Assembly: GCA_005223125.1 (NCBI GenBank)
Contig: NJBH01000010.1
Span: forward strand, 50,220-114,219
DNA length: 64,000 bases
Origin: Promethearchaeota archaeon Loki_b32
Lineage (GTDB): Archaea > Asgardarchaeota > Lokiarchaeia > Sigyniarchaeales > SOKP01
Reading direction: 5' to 3'
The notes beneath the pieces were generated by a model that did no database searches, was not told the DNA's origin, and worked only from the letters and a program-made list of their open reading frames with translations. Of the stretch, positions 26,264 to 35,051 are shown piece by piece (position 1 is the stretch's first letter; each line of letters starts with the position of its first letter). The position numbers were made by a program, and so were the translations under genes.

Positions 26264-27619
26264 TTATTTATAGCTATGTTTTAAATAAAATAAGGGAATA
26301 AGCGAGAAGAAAGATAAGAAGCCAACCATTAAGATCAAAGATTCTGTTGAAACAAAAGAGGATAAGAAGGTTCCCATTGGAATAAAAATTACACTAGCTA
26401 CTGCTAAACCTAATTTAAAAATTTGAAATGAAAATGTTTGATACTTCATATTTTTAGAAATTGAAATTGATAAGGAGATATAATTTAACATCATTATTCC
26501 TGCTACAAACCAGATTAAACTATATATAAATAATAAGATAATTAAATTTGAAAAGATCATGAGAAATGTCAATAAGATATAAATACAGTTGGTTATAATA
26601 ATAGCATATATTCTTTTATTTGCTATAAAATCCAGATCTAATTGTTTATTAAAATCTGGATTTAAATTAATCAATTTTTTTTTGATATTTCTTTTAGAGT
26701 TATTTGAAATCTTTTGACCAATCATCCATCCTAGAGTATTCAATAAAAGAAAAAAAACATAACTAAAGGAGAAGATCTTTAATCCTGTTTGTCCATATTT
26801 AGATGTAATCCAAGACACTAATGGATATTGGTACAACCTATCACTCCATATCAATATATAAGACAGTGTTAATAAAAGTATTTGAAAATGATGGGTTTTA
26901 TTGGAATTATCCTTTGTTTTGCGTGTGTGTGTGTGTGTGTAGGGCGTATTCTTGAAATCAAAACAAAATAAAGCAGTTAATATTGGAAGGATTACAATTC
27001 CTCCAAAGAGAAAGAAATAAATCCATAGTTCTAAATTAAAGATGTCATTAACTAAGATTATAAAAATTATAGAAGATATAAATCCACCAAAATTTGCCGA
27101 AATATTAACTATTATCAAATTTCTATCTTTAATTACCTCATTTAAAGATGATTCTAAAATAATTCGACTCATACACACTTTGATTATTTCATTACTTAGC
27201 AAATTTAATGCAAGAAAAGAACCAAAAAGGTATAAAAACACACCTGAAAAGATTGTACAAATAAAACTTAATATACACACTAAAATAGAAAGAAATAATA
27301 TCTTTTTTCTCTGGCGGTTATATTTATCAAAAAAGAAACCTAACGCAGGAGCTAAAAGTAAAACTGAAAAAGTAAAAACTTGTATAAATGCAAGGTCACT
27401 TCTATTTACATTTAATACATTTAATAGATACACGGGTATATAAACAACAAGATAAGTGTTTATAATACTTAAGGTAAAGTAGACAACAAATAATCCTATA
27501 TAATTTAATTTGATTTTTTTAGATGGCTGAAAAAGTAGAATTTCTTTTTTTAACTTAAGAGCTGAAGATTCTGTTAAACTTTCTTTTAATAATTCAGTTT
27601 TAAATCTTGAGTTTTTCAT
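26264..27619 (-). CDS. Major facilitator superfamily transporter
   Basis: A 451-residue protein with about 12 membrane helices in two halves. After TM2, the cytoplasmic loop GFFFDKYNRQRKKILF (about 114-129) matches the MFS signature G-x-x-x-D-[RK]-x-x-[RK]-[RK]. The substrate cannot be read from the sequence. The central loop between the halves is encoded partly by a (GT)9 tract (26923-26940), producing alternating Thr-His residues, an unusual feature. A charged N-terminal tail of about 35 residues precedes TM1. It is monocistronic. Confidence 0.85.
   Translation of the reverse strand: MKNSRFKTELLKESLTESSALKLKKEILLFQPSKKIKLNYIGLFVVYFTLSIINTYLVVYIPVYLLNVLNVNRSDLAFIQVFTFSVLLLAPALGFFFDKYNRQRKKILFLSILVCILSFICTIFSGVFLYLFGSFLALNLLSNEIIKVCMSRIILESSLNEVIKDRNLIIVNISANFGGFISSIIFIILVNDIFNLELWIYFFLFGGIVILPILTALFCFDFKNTPYTHTHTRKTKDNSNKTHHFQILLLTLSYILIWSDRLYQYPLVSWITSKYGQTGLKIFSFSYVFFLLLNTLGWMIGQKISNNSKRNIKKKLINLNPDFNKQLDLDFIANKRIYAIIITNCIYILLTFLMIFSNLIILLFIYSLIWFVAGIMMLNYISLSISISKNMKYQTFSFQIFKLGLAVASVIFIPMGTFLSSFVSTESLILMVGFLSFFSLIPLFYLKHSYK
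26923..26940. repeat. (GT)9 dinucleotide microsatellite inside the MFS gene
   Basis: Nine GT units in a row (CA on the coding strand) encode Thr-His-Thr-His in the loop joining the two MFS halves. Gain or loss of one unit would shift the frame and truncate the second half. Confidence 0.9.
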
Positions 27620-27764
27620 TATCTCGTTTCTTTTAATAGATTTTGTTTGAGAATTTAAAAAGTAAAAGAATTTGATGATTTATTTACAGAAAGGTAAATA
27701 TATTTGAATTCGTATAAATATCATTCAGAAGAAGAATATAATAAGAGAGTAAATTTATATTGAT

Positions 27765-28349
27765 TTATTTCCCACGACCTTTATTTGCTCCAATACTGGG
27801 GCGGGTTTTTTCTGAACCCCATCCTTTTTTATGTAGGCCTCTAGCTCTTTTCCCGGCAGATGTCAGACCGCGCGTTACTCTTTTTGTATGTTGAGGCTCA
27901 GTGATCCAATTTATTTTAGGATCAGTTCTTATCACTGGGTGGCTTGGGTCAACCAATATCGCTTCATAATAATGGTGGCGTCCATCGGCATATACTTTAT
28001 AACTGTTTAGGACTTGCATATTCGGGTATTTTCTTTGAACACGTTCCTCCGCAACCCATTGAAGATTTTTTCCAGTCGTATACTTAGAAACCCCCATAGC
28101 TCTCGGTTTTCTCCCCCGTTTTGGACGGACTTTATGCATTCCTCCTTTCCTTATCCTTGCTCTCACAACTACGTATCCTTGTTTTGCTTTATATCCTAAG
28201 GATCTTGCTCGATGTATCTTGGTTGGTCTCTCTACCCTTTGAATCGATCTACCTTTTCGGTATTCAATTCCGCGATACCAATATGGTGTTTGATATCCAA
28301 TTTCATGTTTCTCAAAGGTCTCTTTGATATATTTATAGCCAGACTTCAC
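27765..28349 (-). CDS. rpl15e: Large-subunit ribosomal protein eL15
   Basis: The 194-residue protein matches archaeal and eukaryotic L15e throughout: YKYIKETFEKHE at the start, PYWYRGIEYRKGRSIQRVERPT, RARIRKGGMHKVRPKRGRKPRAMG, then QVLNSYKVYADGRHHYYEAILVDPSHPVI and the basic C-terminus with RGLTSAGKRARGL. It contacts 23S rRNA in the 50S subunit. The family is absent from bacteria, supporting the archaeal origin. The coding sequence is clearly less A+T-rich than its neighbours, as expected for a highly expressed ribosomal gene. Confidence 0.98.
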   Translation of the reverse strand: MKSGYKYIKETFEKHEIGYQTPYWYRGIEYRKGRSIQRVERPTKIHRARSLGYKAKQGYVVVRARIRKGGMHKVRPKRGRKPRAMGVSKYTTGKNLQWVAEERVQRKYPNMQVLNSYKVYADGRHHYYEAILVDPSHPVIRTDPKINWITEPQHTKRVTRGLTSAGKRARGLHKKGWGSEKTRPSIGANKGRGK

Positions 28350-28512
28350 TTTTTCAAAGCACTCTTAAATTGTTATAACATTTAAAATTCACTGAAATTA
28401 ATTAATTTTATCATTTTCTAATCTACATAAAAAAGTTGTTAGATTGTATAATAAAATTTAAACGTCATATAAGATATTTTATTAAGTATAAGACATTAAA
28501 CATTTAAATAGA

Positions 28513-28587
28513 GGACCTATAGCCTAGCCTGGATAGGGCGTCGGACTTCTAATCCGAAAGTCGCAGGTTCGAATCCTGCTAGGTCCG
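28513..28587 (+). tRNA. tRNA-Arg (anticodon TCT)
   Basis: The acceptor stem GGACCTA pairs with TAGGTCC, with discriminator G. The D stem is GCCT/GGGC, the anticodon stem TCGGA/TCCGA with loop CTTCTAA (anticodon TCT), and the T stem GCAGG/CCTGC with loop TTCGAAT. It is 75 bases long, has no intron and no encoded CCA. It reads AGA/AGG codons, which are frequent in this A+T-rich genome. Confidence 0.97.
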
Positions 28588-28612
28588 CTCGTTATTATTA
28601 CTAAACTCATGT

Positions 28613-29752
28613 TCATGATCTTAATTTTAAATCTAGAACCACTAACTCAGACTTCGGGGAAAAATGTTTTACAATTTTAGAATTAAGAATTTTGTCAATA
28701 GAGTAATTAAATTTACTTAAAGTTACTTTAACATTTTCAATCGTCTTTTCAATCACATCGGGTTTTTCAGTGAATTGATAATAATGTAAAATCCCCTCAG
28801 ATTTTTTCATTAAAAAACATGCAACATTTATATAATTGAGTGCTTTTTCGGGCAAATTCATTATAATTCTATCAGCCTTATTTTGAATATTTTTACCTAT
28901 TTCACTTGAGGGAAGAATTAGAGAACTTATATCTAAGTTATAAGGTATTACATTACCTAATAGTCTATTAAGACTGATGTTTTCTTTTATGTAATGATAA
29001 GCCACCGGATTTATGTCAAAAGCATGAATCATTACTTTATGTCTCTTAGCAATTTGAATAGCAATAGGACCTACTCCACTAAATAAATCAAAGATAACCT
29101 CACCTTCATTTATAGGAGCTGTAGCAAGGCGTTTTCTTTCAAAAACTAACCTAGGAGTGAAAAATATCTTTTTTATATCTAACTTAAAGCTACAACCATT
29201 TTCTCTGTATAAAGTCTCTGATTTGTCTTTCCCCTTCAAAAGTTTTAAATCTCTAACACGAAATTCCCCTTTAATTTCACTTGTTTTTTCATAAGTAGTT
29301 TTTACTTTTTTATTTACTGAGATTAAAGCATCAGCAATTATAATCTTGAGTGAATCATCAATTTTTGCATCTAAATCATTAAATTTATCAAATTCCAGTA
29401 TTGCTATATCCCCTATAATGTCATAAGAATTAGGTATATAATGAAAGAGACTCTCAGGAAGTATGTTTTTTAGAGCTTCTTTAAGAGATTTAAATTTATA
29501 ATCATTTCTTATTATTCCTTTACGCTTAATTATTTCATATTCAAACTGTTGATTTTTTAAAATATCAACAATTTCATTTTCGTCCAAAATTGGAAATAAA
29601 ATGAAATTATCTTCGTGAAGAACTTTCATTTTTTTATAAATAACTTGTAAATTTTTCTTAAATTGCTTGATAAAAGCTTGACCATCAGTGTTCTTAATTT
29701 TAACATATCTGGTGTCTTCAAATTCTTCTTTTCGCATATGTGTCTTAATCAC
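28613..29752 (-). CDS. trm5: tRNA (guanine37-N1)-methyltransferase Trm5
   Basis: Trm5 methylates N1 of G37 next to the anticodon to prevent frameshifting, using S-adenosylmethionine. The 379-residue protein has the archaeal layout: an N-terminal region (about 1-125) and a Rossmann methyltransferase core with the SAM motif DLFSGVGPIAIQIAK (about 223-237), HAFDINPVAYHYIKENI and the catalytic NLPEKAL motif (about 292-298). The central SEIKGEFRVRDLKLLKG and TPRLVFERKRLA stretches are typical. The related Taw2 (wyosine synthesis) is less likely because the NLP motif and the preceding domain fit Trm5. It overlaps the DUF371 gene by 8 bases and belongs to a tRNA-modification operon. Confidence 0.9.
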   Translation of the reverse strand: MIKTHMRKEEFEDTRYVKIKNTDGQAFIKQFKKNLQVIYKKMKVLHEDNFILFPILDENEIVDILKNQQFEYEIIKRKGIIRNDYKFKSLKEALKNILPESLFHYIPNSYDIIGDIAILEFDKFNDLDAKIDDSLKIIIADALISVNKKVKTTYEKTSEIKGEFRVRDLKLLKGKDKSETLYRENGCSFKLDIKKIFFTPRLVFERKRLATAPINEGEVIFDLFSGVGPIAIQIAKRHKVMIHAFDINPVAYHYIKENISLNRLLGNVIPYNLDISSLILPSSEIGKNIQNKADRIIMNLPEKALNYINVACFLMKKSEGILHYYQFTEKPDVIEKTIENVKVTLSKFNYSIDKILNSKIVKHFSPKSELVVLDLKLRS

Positions 29753-30161
29753 TAAATGTTATCGTAATTTTTTTTCCTGGAATTTTTAATTTATCTATCA
29801 ATTTTTGATTTAATTCATTAGAAGCTTTATTACATTTAATTAATATGGTTCTGCTACAAATAAAATTACTTTTCCTGAATACTATATCTTTTTCATCTAG
29901 AAGAGTTAAATTTGGATCACCAAACCCATAGAATTGATCTTCTACATTGTCAACTTTAATTAAAACATTAACTTTTTTTCCTCTACGGATCAAATCTTTT
30001 AAATCTGAACTGATATCTGCACATGCTTTAGAGCACTTATTTCCTAAGATACAAGTCCCTTTTTTTGTTAAATAGTCCGCTGTTGTTAACTCGATTGTTG
30101 ACTTATGAGAACATTGTATATTTTTATGTCCATAAGCAGTAATTTCTTCAATTATATCCAT
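29745..30161 (-). CDS. DUF371 family protein
   Basis: This 138-residue protein matches the archaeal DUF371 family: YGHKNIQCSHKSTIELTTADYLTKKGTCILGNKC near the start and ISSDLKDLIRRGKKVNVLIKVDNVEDQFYGFGDPNLTL. The biochemical function is unknown. It lies between tgtA and trm5 with a 4-base gap and an 8-base overlap respectively, so an association with tRNA modification or RNA binding is a reasonable inference from context alone. Confidence 0.85.
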   Translation of the reverse strand: MDIIEEITAYGHKNIQCSHKSTIELTTADYLTKKGTCILGNKCSKACADISSDLKDLIRRGKKVNVLIKVDNVEDQFYGFGDPNLTLLDEKDIVFRKSNFICSRTILIKCNKASNELNQKLIDKLKIPGKKITITFSD

Positions 30162-30165
30162 TTAA

Positions 30166-31812
30166 TTAATCAGCTTTGAAAAATAATAACATATCTTTAA
30201 TTTCGTTAGATATTATGAAATTAAGGTTATACTTGGTTTTGAGTAAGTTTTTTATTCCATAAATAGGATGATCTTTATAGAAATTAATATTTTCTTCATA
30301 TTGATTAAAAAAAGTTTCAGGAATTAAAATTCCAAATTTTTTATATGACATATGATAAGATCGGATGTAATTCTCTGCTTTTAGCAAGCAATTTTTATAT
30401 AAATTTTCTTTCATTTCAGTGGAACTGATTGCTTCATGTTGGCCCATTGGAAATGTATCTAAAAGTTCAAGAGGAATAATTCCGAAAAAATTAGAAAGAA
30501 AAACAATATGTATAGATTTACGTGGAATTATTTCAGTTCTATTTATTTCACCTAACCAATTATTTATTGATGGTGAAAATTTTCCTTTAATATCTAATTC
30601 AGGTAATATTATTAAATATTGAGCGTCTAATGGTGGCCGATAATTTGTACTTAATTTTTTAATATATCTGTGAATCAAGGGTCTACTTAAACTTTCGGAA
30701 GAAACAAAAAGCCGGCCACACTTTTTATATAATTTCTCATGGAACTCAAAAAAGTCAAGATTCTTCTTAACAATGTTAAAAGCTTTAACTAAATTCGGAT
30801 GATTTCTAATTCTTTGGTCTACAAGTTCCCAGAGGTTTCCTTCTCTAATAGCCTGGCGAACAGTTTTTAATTCTGAGAAAGATAAATACAAATTATGCTT
30901 TGCTAATAGTTGGGTTTTTAAATCATCCTCAAAAGCCTTAAGCTCATTAGGGGTGTATTTCATGCAAATAGGACAGTGACATGGGAATTCAGTTAATTCT
31001 TCTATATTCTTTGTTCCTGTAGAAAGAGTGAAATACCGGTTTTTCTTAGCATAGAGGATATAGGCTGCGGAATCCATTAGATCACATCCACAAGCGATTG
31101 CTAAAGAGAAAAATTGAGGTAATCCTAGACCAAACATATGAATAGGCTTATTTGGGATAATATTCTTTTTTACTGTTAGCAAAACTTCAAGAGTTAATTC
31201 AAATCTGTAATCAAGAAATGCTTTAACAAGCCCTCCTATTGCGTAGACTGCAAAATCTAAATGACTCATTTCAACTGCGCTTTTTTTTAATAAGTCTTTA
31301 TACTTCCCTCCATGAACAGGTCCAAACCAGTTACAATTTGTATTTCTACGTCTTTCGATATTATCTTTAGCTCTTTTAAGAGTCTCATTTACTTTGAACA
31401 TAGCTTGTTCATACGTATCATCAAGTTGAACTGGTAAATCTAAAATAACCGGGAAATCTGAATCAATTTTTTCTTGGAATGCTTCGATATCAGCAGGATT
31501 AATAACCATTTCTTTATTATTATACATATATTGCTGAAATGCGCCGCTATCAGTTGCTATTAATCCATCAAAGTTCAAAAATTCATGAATACCTTTATTT
31601 AAAACTATTTCCCTTTTACTTCGGTTCTGATAAATAATATAAGCATTTGTAAAAACTGCTTGAGCACCTATCTCTTTTAAATCTACCATAGGTAGCAAAT
31701 TTTTATAAGGATGGATGACAGGAAACATATTTGGTGTGATCATCTCTTTTCCATTAATATTTATCTTACCAATTCTCCCCATTGCATCTACATCTTGTAC
31801 CTCAAAATTCAA
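30166..31812 (-). CDS. tgtA: Archaeosine tRNA-guanine transglycosylase
   Basis: TgtA replaces G15 of archaeal tRNA with preQ0, the first tRNA-bound step to archaeosine. The catalytic TIM barrel occupies about 1-350, with the nucleophile/general base region ATDSGAFQQYMY (about 86-97) and FPVILDLPVQLD (about 124-135), GPVHGGKYKDL and GLGLPQFFSLAIACGCDLMDSAAYI. The zinc-binding cysteines appear in FPCHCPIC. The 548-residue length covers the C1-C2-like region but probably lacks the PUA domain of longer relatives. Its ATG overlaps the stop of the AK6-like gene by 4 bases. Confidence 0.93.
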   Translation of the reverse strand: MNFEVQDVDAMGRIGKININGKEMITPNMFPVIHPYKNLLPMVDLKEIGAQAVFTNAYIIYQNRSKREIVLNKGIHEFLNFDGLIATDSGAFQQYMYNNKEMVINPADIEAFQEKIDSDFPVILDLPVQLDDTYEQAMFKVNETLKRAKDNIERRRNTNCNWFGPVHGGKYKDLLKKSAVEMSHLDFAVYAIGGLVKAFLDYRFELTLEVLLTVKKNIIPNKPIHMFGLGLPQFFSLAIACGCDLMDSAAYILYAKKNRYFTLSTGTKNIEELTEFPCHCPICMKYTPNELKAFEDDLKTQLLAKHNLYLSFSELKTVRQAIREGNLWELVDQRIRNHPNLVKAFNIVKKNLDFFEFHEKLYKKCGRLFVSSESLSRPLIHRYIKKLSTNYRPPLDAQYLIILPELDIKGKFSPSINNWLGEINRTEIIPRKSIHIVFLSNFFGIIPLELLDTFPMGQHEAISSTEMKENLYKNCLLKAENYIRSYHMSYKKFGILIPETFFNQYEENINFYKDHPIYGIKNLLKTKYNLNFIISNEIKDMLLFFKAD

Positions 31813-32402
31813 TCGAAAAAATCACCTATTTTATCTTTCTGAAATAATTCTTCTAGCCAATCAATCTTACCTAGTATTAGATCATCATCAATTTTATTTC
31901 CATTAATAATTTTTATAATTTTTTCTGAAATCTCATTAAAAGAAGAAGTACTCGTATCAATTTCATAAATTGGAATGGATAAGCTTTTTTGAAGTAAATA
32001 GTTGGCACAATTTCCTAAGATTTCGCTCTGGACATTTTCAATTATTTTTTCTTTGAGATAACCTCGACTTTCTAATCTTTTCATTAATTCATAGGGTTCG
32101 CATCTTAATAAGATAGTAATGTCAAAATATTCATTAGGGATTATATCAGCAAAATGTCCTTCAATTATAAGAATTGATTCACTTGATTGTTGAAAATTTT
32201 TAATTAATTCGATAATATATTGAATTAATTTATCTGTATCAATGACTTGTGTTTCTCTCTTCTTATCATATTTAGTTATGTATTCATCTGAAAGTGCCAT
32301 TTGGTTTAAAGAGATTACTTGAGCATTATTTATTTCCGATACCATTTTAGAGATTGTAGTCTTTCCAGTTCCCGGCGTCCCAGATATTATAACTATTTTC
32401 AT
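31809..32402 (-). CDS. AK6/Fap7-type adenylate kinase-like NTPase
   Basis: A P-loop kinase of 197 residues with Walker A GTPGTGKTT (about 8-16), an LIIEGHFADIIPNEYFDITILLRC segment and the LESRGYLKEKIIENVQSEI lid region, typical of archaeal and eukaryotic AK6/Fap7 (hCINAP) proteins. In eukaryotes this protein joins uS11 in late 40S maturation; archaeal members are thought to act similarly. It starts the operon with tgtA, DUF371 and trm5. Confidence 0.88.
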   Translation of the reverse strand: MKIVIISGTPGTGKTTISKMVSEINNAQVISLNQMALSDEYITKYDKKRETQVIDTDKLIQYIIELIKNFQQSSESILIIEGHFADIIPNEYFDITILLRCEPYELMKRLESRGYLKEKIIENVQSEILGNCANYLLQKSLSIPIYEIDTSTSSFNEISEKIIKIINGNKIDDDLILGKIDWLEELFQKDKIGDFFD

Positions 32403-32478
32403 CTATAATTATTAATAAAGAGATTTGGTTAAAAAATTAATGGAAGTAATGGGAATACAGAAAGATTAAAAAAAAAAT

Positions 32479-32595
32479 AATGGGAAAGGGGGGCTTCGAA
32501 CCCCCGACCTCACGGTTATCAGCCGTGCGCTATACCAGGCTAAGCCACTGAAGAGATGCTTCGAATATAAGAATCCACTCTCCCAAGCCGCTTTC
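32479..32595 (-). tRNA. tRNA-Ile (anticodon GAT) with an intron near position 7/8
   Basis: On the reverse strand the acceptor GGGAAAG (32595-32589) pairs with CTTTCCC near the 3' end, with discriminator A at 32479. The anticodon arm CACGG / CTGATAA / CCGTG gives anticodon GAT, and the T arm is GGGGG / TTCGAAG / CCCCC. The D arm begins only after 43 extra bases (32588-32546), which I interpret as an intron between the acceptor strand and the D arm. Removing it leaves a normal 74-base tRNA. Intron boundaries are approximate because I could not identify a fully canonical bulge-helix-bulge. Confidence 0.88.
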
Positions 32596-32772
32596 CCATT
32601 CAAGGATTAGTAGTAAATTCAATAATTCTTTATTTTTTAGAAACTGAAATAGTTACTATCAAAGTATAATTTGATCGAATAATTTAAATAATATATACCT
32701 AAAAAAATTTTTGAGTATTTAAAATAAATAGTTTAAAGGAGCATTTTATAATTAATTAACATAAGAAGAAAA

Positions 32773-33204
32773 ATGCCAAAAATTTTAAATTACTCGATTG
32801 TAGGGCTTGAGGATTACACAATTAGTTTTGAAAGTTATTGTTCTTTATGTGATATTCAACAGTTTTGTAAATACGGGAAAAAGGAACCTTTTTCGATTAA
32901 AATTAGTTGTGGTGATTTAAATAGAGCTAAGGAAAAGGTAAAATTTGACCAGCTTCAAAGATTACAAAAAACTGAAGATGTTTCAGTTCCATACGAGGAA
33001 TTAATTAAAAAAGTGAAAATAAATTTGACAAATATTATTTCTCAAATATGGAAAAGCAAAATTAAAGCGCATAAAGAAGAGATTAGATGTCTAGACACTC
33101 GTAAACTAGATCCAATCTTAGTAAGTCAGCAAGGTCAAGACTGGTGGCCAGACTTTAACGCTACAATGAAAGTTATTAATGAAGAATGTGAAAAAATTTC
33201 TTAG
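32773..33204 (+). CDS. Hypothetical protein with N-terminal CxxC motif (143 aa)
   Basis: Not recognised. Near the N-terminus is CSLCDIQQFC (about 23-32), which with further cysteines (C46 and a late ECEK) could bind zinc or an Fe-S cluster. The remainder is helical and highly charged. There is no membrane segment. It precedes a membrane protein gene by 55 bases on the same strand. Confidence 0.6.
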   Translation: MPKILNYSIVGLEDYTISFESYCSLCDIQQFCKYGKKEPFSIKISCGDLNRAKEKVKFDQLQRLQKTEDVSVPYEELIKKVKINLTNIISQIWKSKIKAHKEEIRCLDTRKLDPILVSQQGQDWWPDFNATMKVINEECEKIS

Positions 33205-33258
33205 TACGATTTAAGATTTTGTAGACTTTAAATACGCAATATTAAATTATATTGTGTT

Positions 33259-33891
33259 ATGGTTCTTTTTGGCCTGATTAATAAGAATTTTCTATCAGCA
33301 GAGGATATACTTAATGATATAATTAGAGGGTTGGAAAACTGGTGTATCGCTTTTAATAATTTCTTTCTAATTTTTTGTAAATACCTGAAATACATTTTTG
33401 TTTTTATAATTTTATCTATTGGAATATTAACCTTATTAAGATTAAGGGGTGTGTATCGGCAATCTAGATTAACCAGTTCAGAAAATAAAGAAGATTTATT
33501 TATGAAACCAAGATTAATCCTAGGGTGCTCTTATATTGTTTTAGCATTTGGAATTTTATTTAATTATCTTACCTATTTCTTCATTTGGTTGCTCGATCCA
33601 CTTCCAGATAGGCTAATTTATAATTTCATTTCGTTTAGTGGGATTGATCCTTATTATCTTAATGGAATTATTGATATTAGTATGTCACAATATGCTCATG
33701 AAAAAACGATATATTATTGTTTCTCTTTTGGTTCTTTATTGGCATTATTACAAGTCCTGTTAAGTTTATGGTATCTAATTAATAACAATCGTTTAATTAC
33801 AAATCCAAGTAAAGCTGTAGGATTTTTAATTTCGGGTGTTATGGAAGGAATTCTATTTGGATTCAATACATGTCTTCCATTTTTTCTATGA
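33259..33891 (+). CDS. Membrane protein (210 aa), coupled to a following small membrane ORF
   Basis: The protein has about four hydrophobic segments (about 37-60, 92-118, 154-175 and 189-205) with no recognised family. Its TGA stop overlaps the ATG of the next ORF (ATGA at 33888-33891). The final helix of this ORF and the hydrophobic sequence of the next would read naturally as one membrane protein, so this may be a single gene split by a frameshift rather than two proteins. Confidence 0.6.
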   Translation: MVLFGLINKNFLSAEDILNDIIRGLENWCIAFNNFFLIFCKYLKYIFVFIILSIGILTLLRLRGVYRQSRLTSSENKEDLFMKPRLILGCSYIVLAFGILFNYLTYFFIWLLDPLPDRLIYNFISFSGIDPYYLNGIIDISMSQYAHEKTIYYCFSFGSLLALLQVLLSLWYLINNNRLITNPSKAVGFLISGVMEGILFGFNTCLPFFL

Positions 33892-34079
33892 TAATAGCAT
33901 TTAAAAAAAATCAAGTTTTATTATCTATATGGTGTCACATCTTGAGCGAAACATTTATATATTATACTTGTTTTTTAATGTTTGCATCAGAAGAATATAT
34001 TAGTCATTTTCAGTCACAAAATATTTACTTAGTATTTGTAACAATATTTTTTTCGACACACGGGTTAATTGTCGCTTAG
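33888..34079 (+). CDS. Small membrane ORF (63 aa), possibly the C-terminus of the preceding gene
   Basis: Starting at the ATG overlapping the upstream stop, this ORF encodes two hydrophobic segments separated by a short loop (IISIWCH-like helix, then YLVFVTIFFSTHGLIVA). It has no recognisable family. The single-base overlap geometry supports either translational coupling or a -1 frameshift joining it to the 210-residue protein. Confidence 0.5.
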   Translation: MIIAFKKNQVLLSIWCHILSETFIYYTCFLMFASEEYISHFQSQNIYLVFVTIFFSTHGLIVA

Positions 34080-34142
34080 AAATATTCATTAGTAAGAGAA
34101 TTGGTATATTTATAATTTTAAAAATAATATAGGGTTAGTATT

Positions 34143-35030
34143 ATGGAAGTTGAATCAGATTTAAGTAATTTTTCAAATTTATGCCCAGAATGTGGGGGCA
34201 AGATTATTTTACTTCATGAGAAGGGAGAAACAGTATGTGGGCAGTGTGGTTTAGTAATAAGTGAGCGAATTGTAGATATTTCCCATAGTGGTAAAAGAGC
34301 TTTTACAAAACAAGAAAAAGAAAGTAGAGAAAGAACAGGTTCTCCAATTTCAATATTATTACCTGATATGGGATTAAGTACAATTATTGATAAAGCTAAT
34401 ATTAAAAGCCCCGATTTGAAAAGAGCAGCAAAATGGAATTCTCGGATGACGTGGGACAAACGCAATATGTTAATTGCTACAACCGAATTAAAGAGGATAG
34501 GAAGTAATATGAACCTGCCAAATCATGTGAAAAAAGCAGCTATACGACTATATATAGAAGCTTTCAAAAAGAAATTGCTTCGTGGTCGATCTATTAATGG
34601 AATGGTTGCTGCCTGTTTATATTTTGCCTGTAGAGAAAGAAAAATCCCACGAACGTTACAAGAGATTCTAGACCAAACCTCGATTAGTGCTAAAAATGTT
34701 AGACGCTGTTATAGGACTCTAATAAGAGAATTAAATTTAAAAGCACCTTCAACAGATCCTATTTCTCTTATTCCAAGATTTATAGCAGATTTGGATTTAG
34801 ATGCAGATGCAGAAAATGCAACTATAAAGATTTTACATAGTTTTACTTCAAAATATTCCACAAGTGGGAAAGATCCAAAAGGTCTATGTGCAGGAGCATT
34901 GTACTTAGTTTGTAAAAAGAAAGACAAAAAAATATCACAAAAAGATATCGCAAACCTAGTAGGAGTAACTGAAGTAACTCTTCGCTCAAGATACAAAGAA
35001 CTTGTAAAAATGTTAAATATTATGGTATAA
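34143..35030 (+). CDS. tfb: Transcription initiation factor IIB (TFB)
   Basis: TFB bridges TBP on the TATA box and RNA polymerase. The N-terminal zinc ribbon has CPECGG and CGQCG pairs (about 15-37). The B-reader/linker region follows (SGKRAFTKQEKESRERTGSP). Two cyclin folds cover about 105-195 and 200-290, including KKKLLRGRSINGMVAACLYFACR and GKDPKGLCAGALYLVCK. Length (295) is normal. This copy looks canonical, in contrast to the divergent paralogue at 57670-58692. It is transcribed alone with a short upstream A+T-rich promoter region. Confidence 0.95.
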   Translation: MEVESDLSNFSNLCPECGGKIILLHEKGETVCGQCGLVISERIVDISHSGKRAFTKQEKESRERTGSPISILLPDMGLSTIIDKANIKSPDLKRAAKWNSRMTWDKRNMLIATTELKRIGSNMNLPNHVKKAAIRLYIEAFKKKLLRGRSINGMVAACLYFACRERKIPRTLQEILDQTSISAKNVRRCYRTLIRELNLKAPSTDPISLIPRFIADLDLDADAENATIKILHSFTSKYSTSGKDPKGLCAGALYLVCKKKDKKISQKDIANLVGVTEVTLRSRYKELVKMLNIMV

Positions 35031-35051
35031 TTAATAATTTAATTTTTTTTT

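Noticed and set aside
27042..27443. 133-residue forward ORF
   Set aside because: It is antisense to the conserved MFS gene and has no independent support.
34709..34996. 95-residue reverse-strand ORF
   Set aside because: It is a shadow of the canonical TFB gene.
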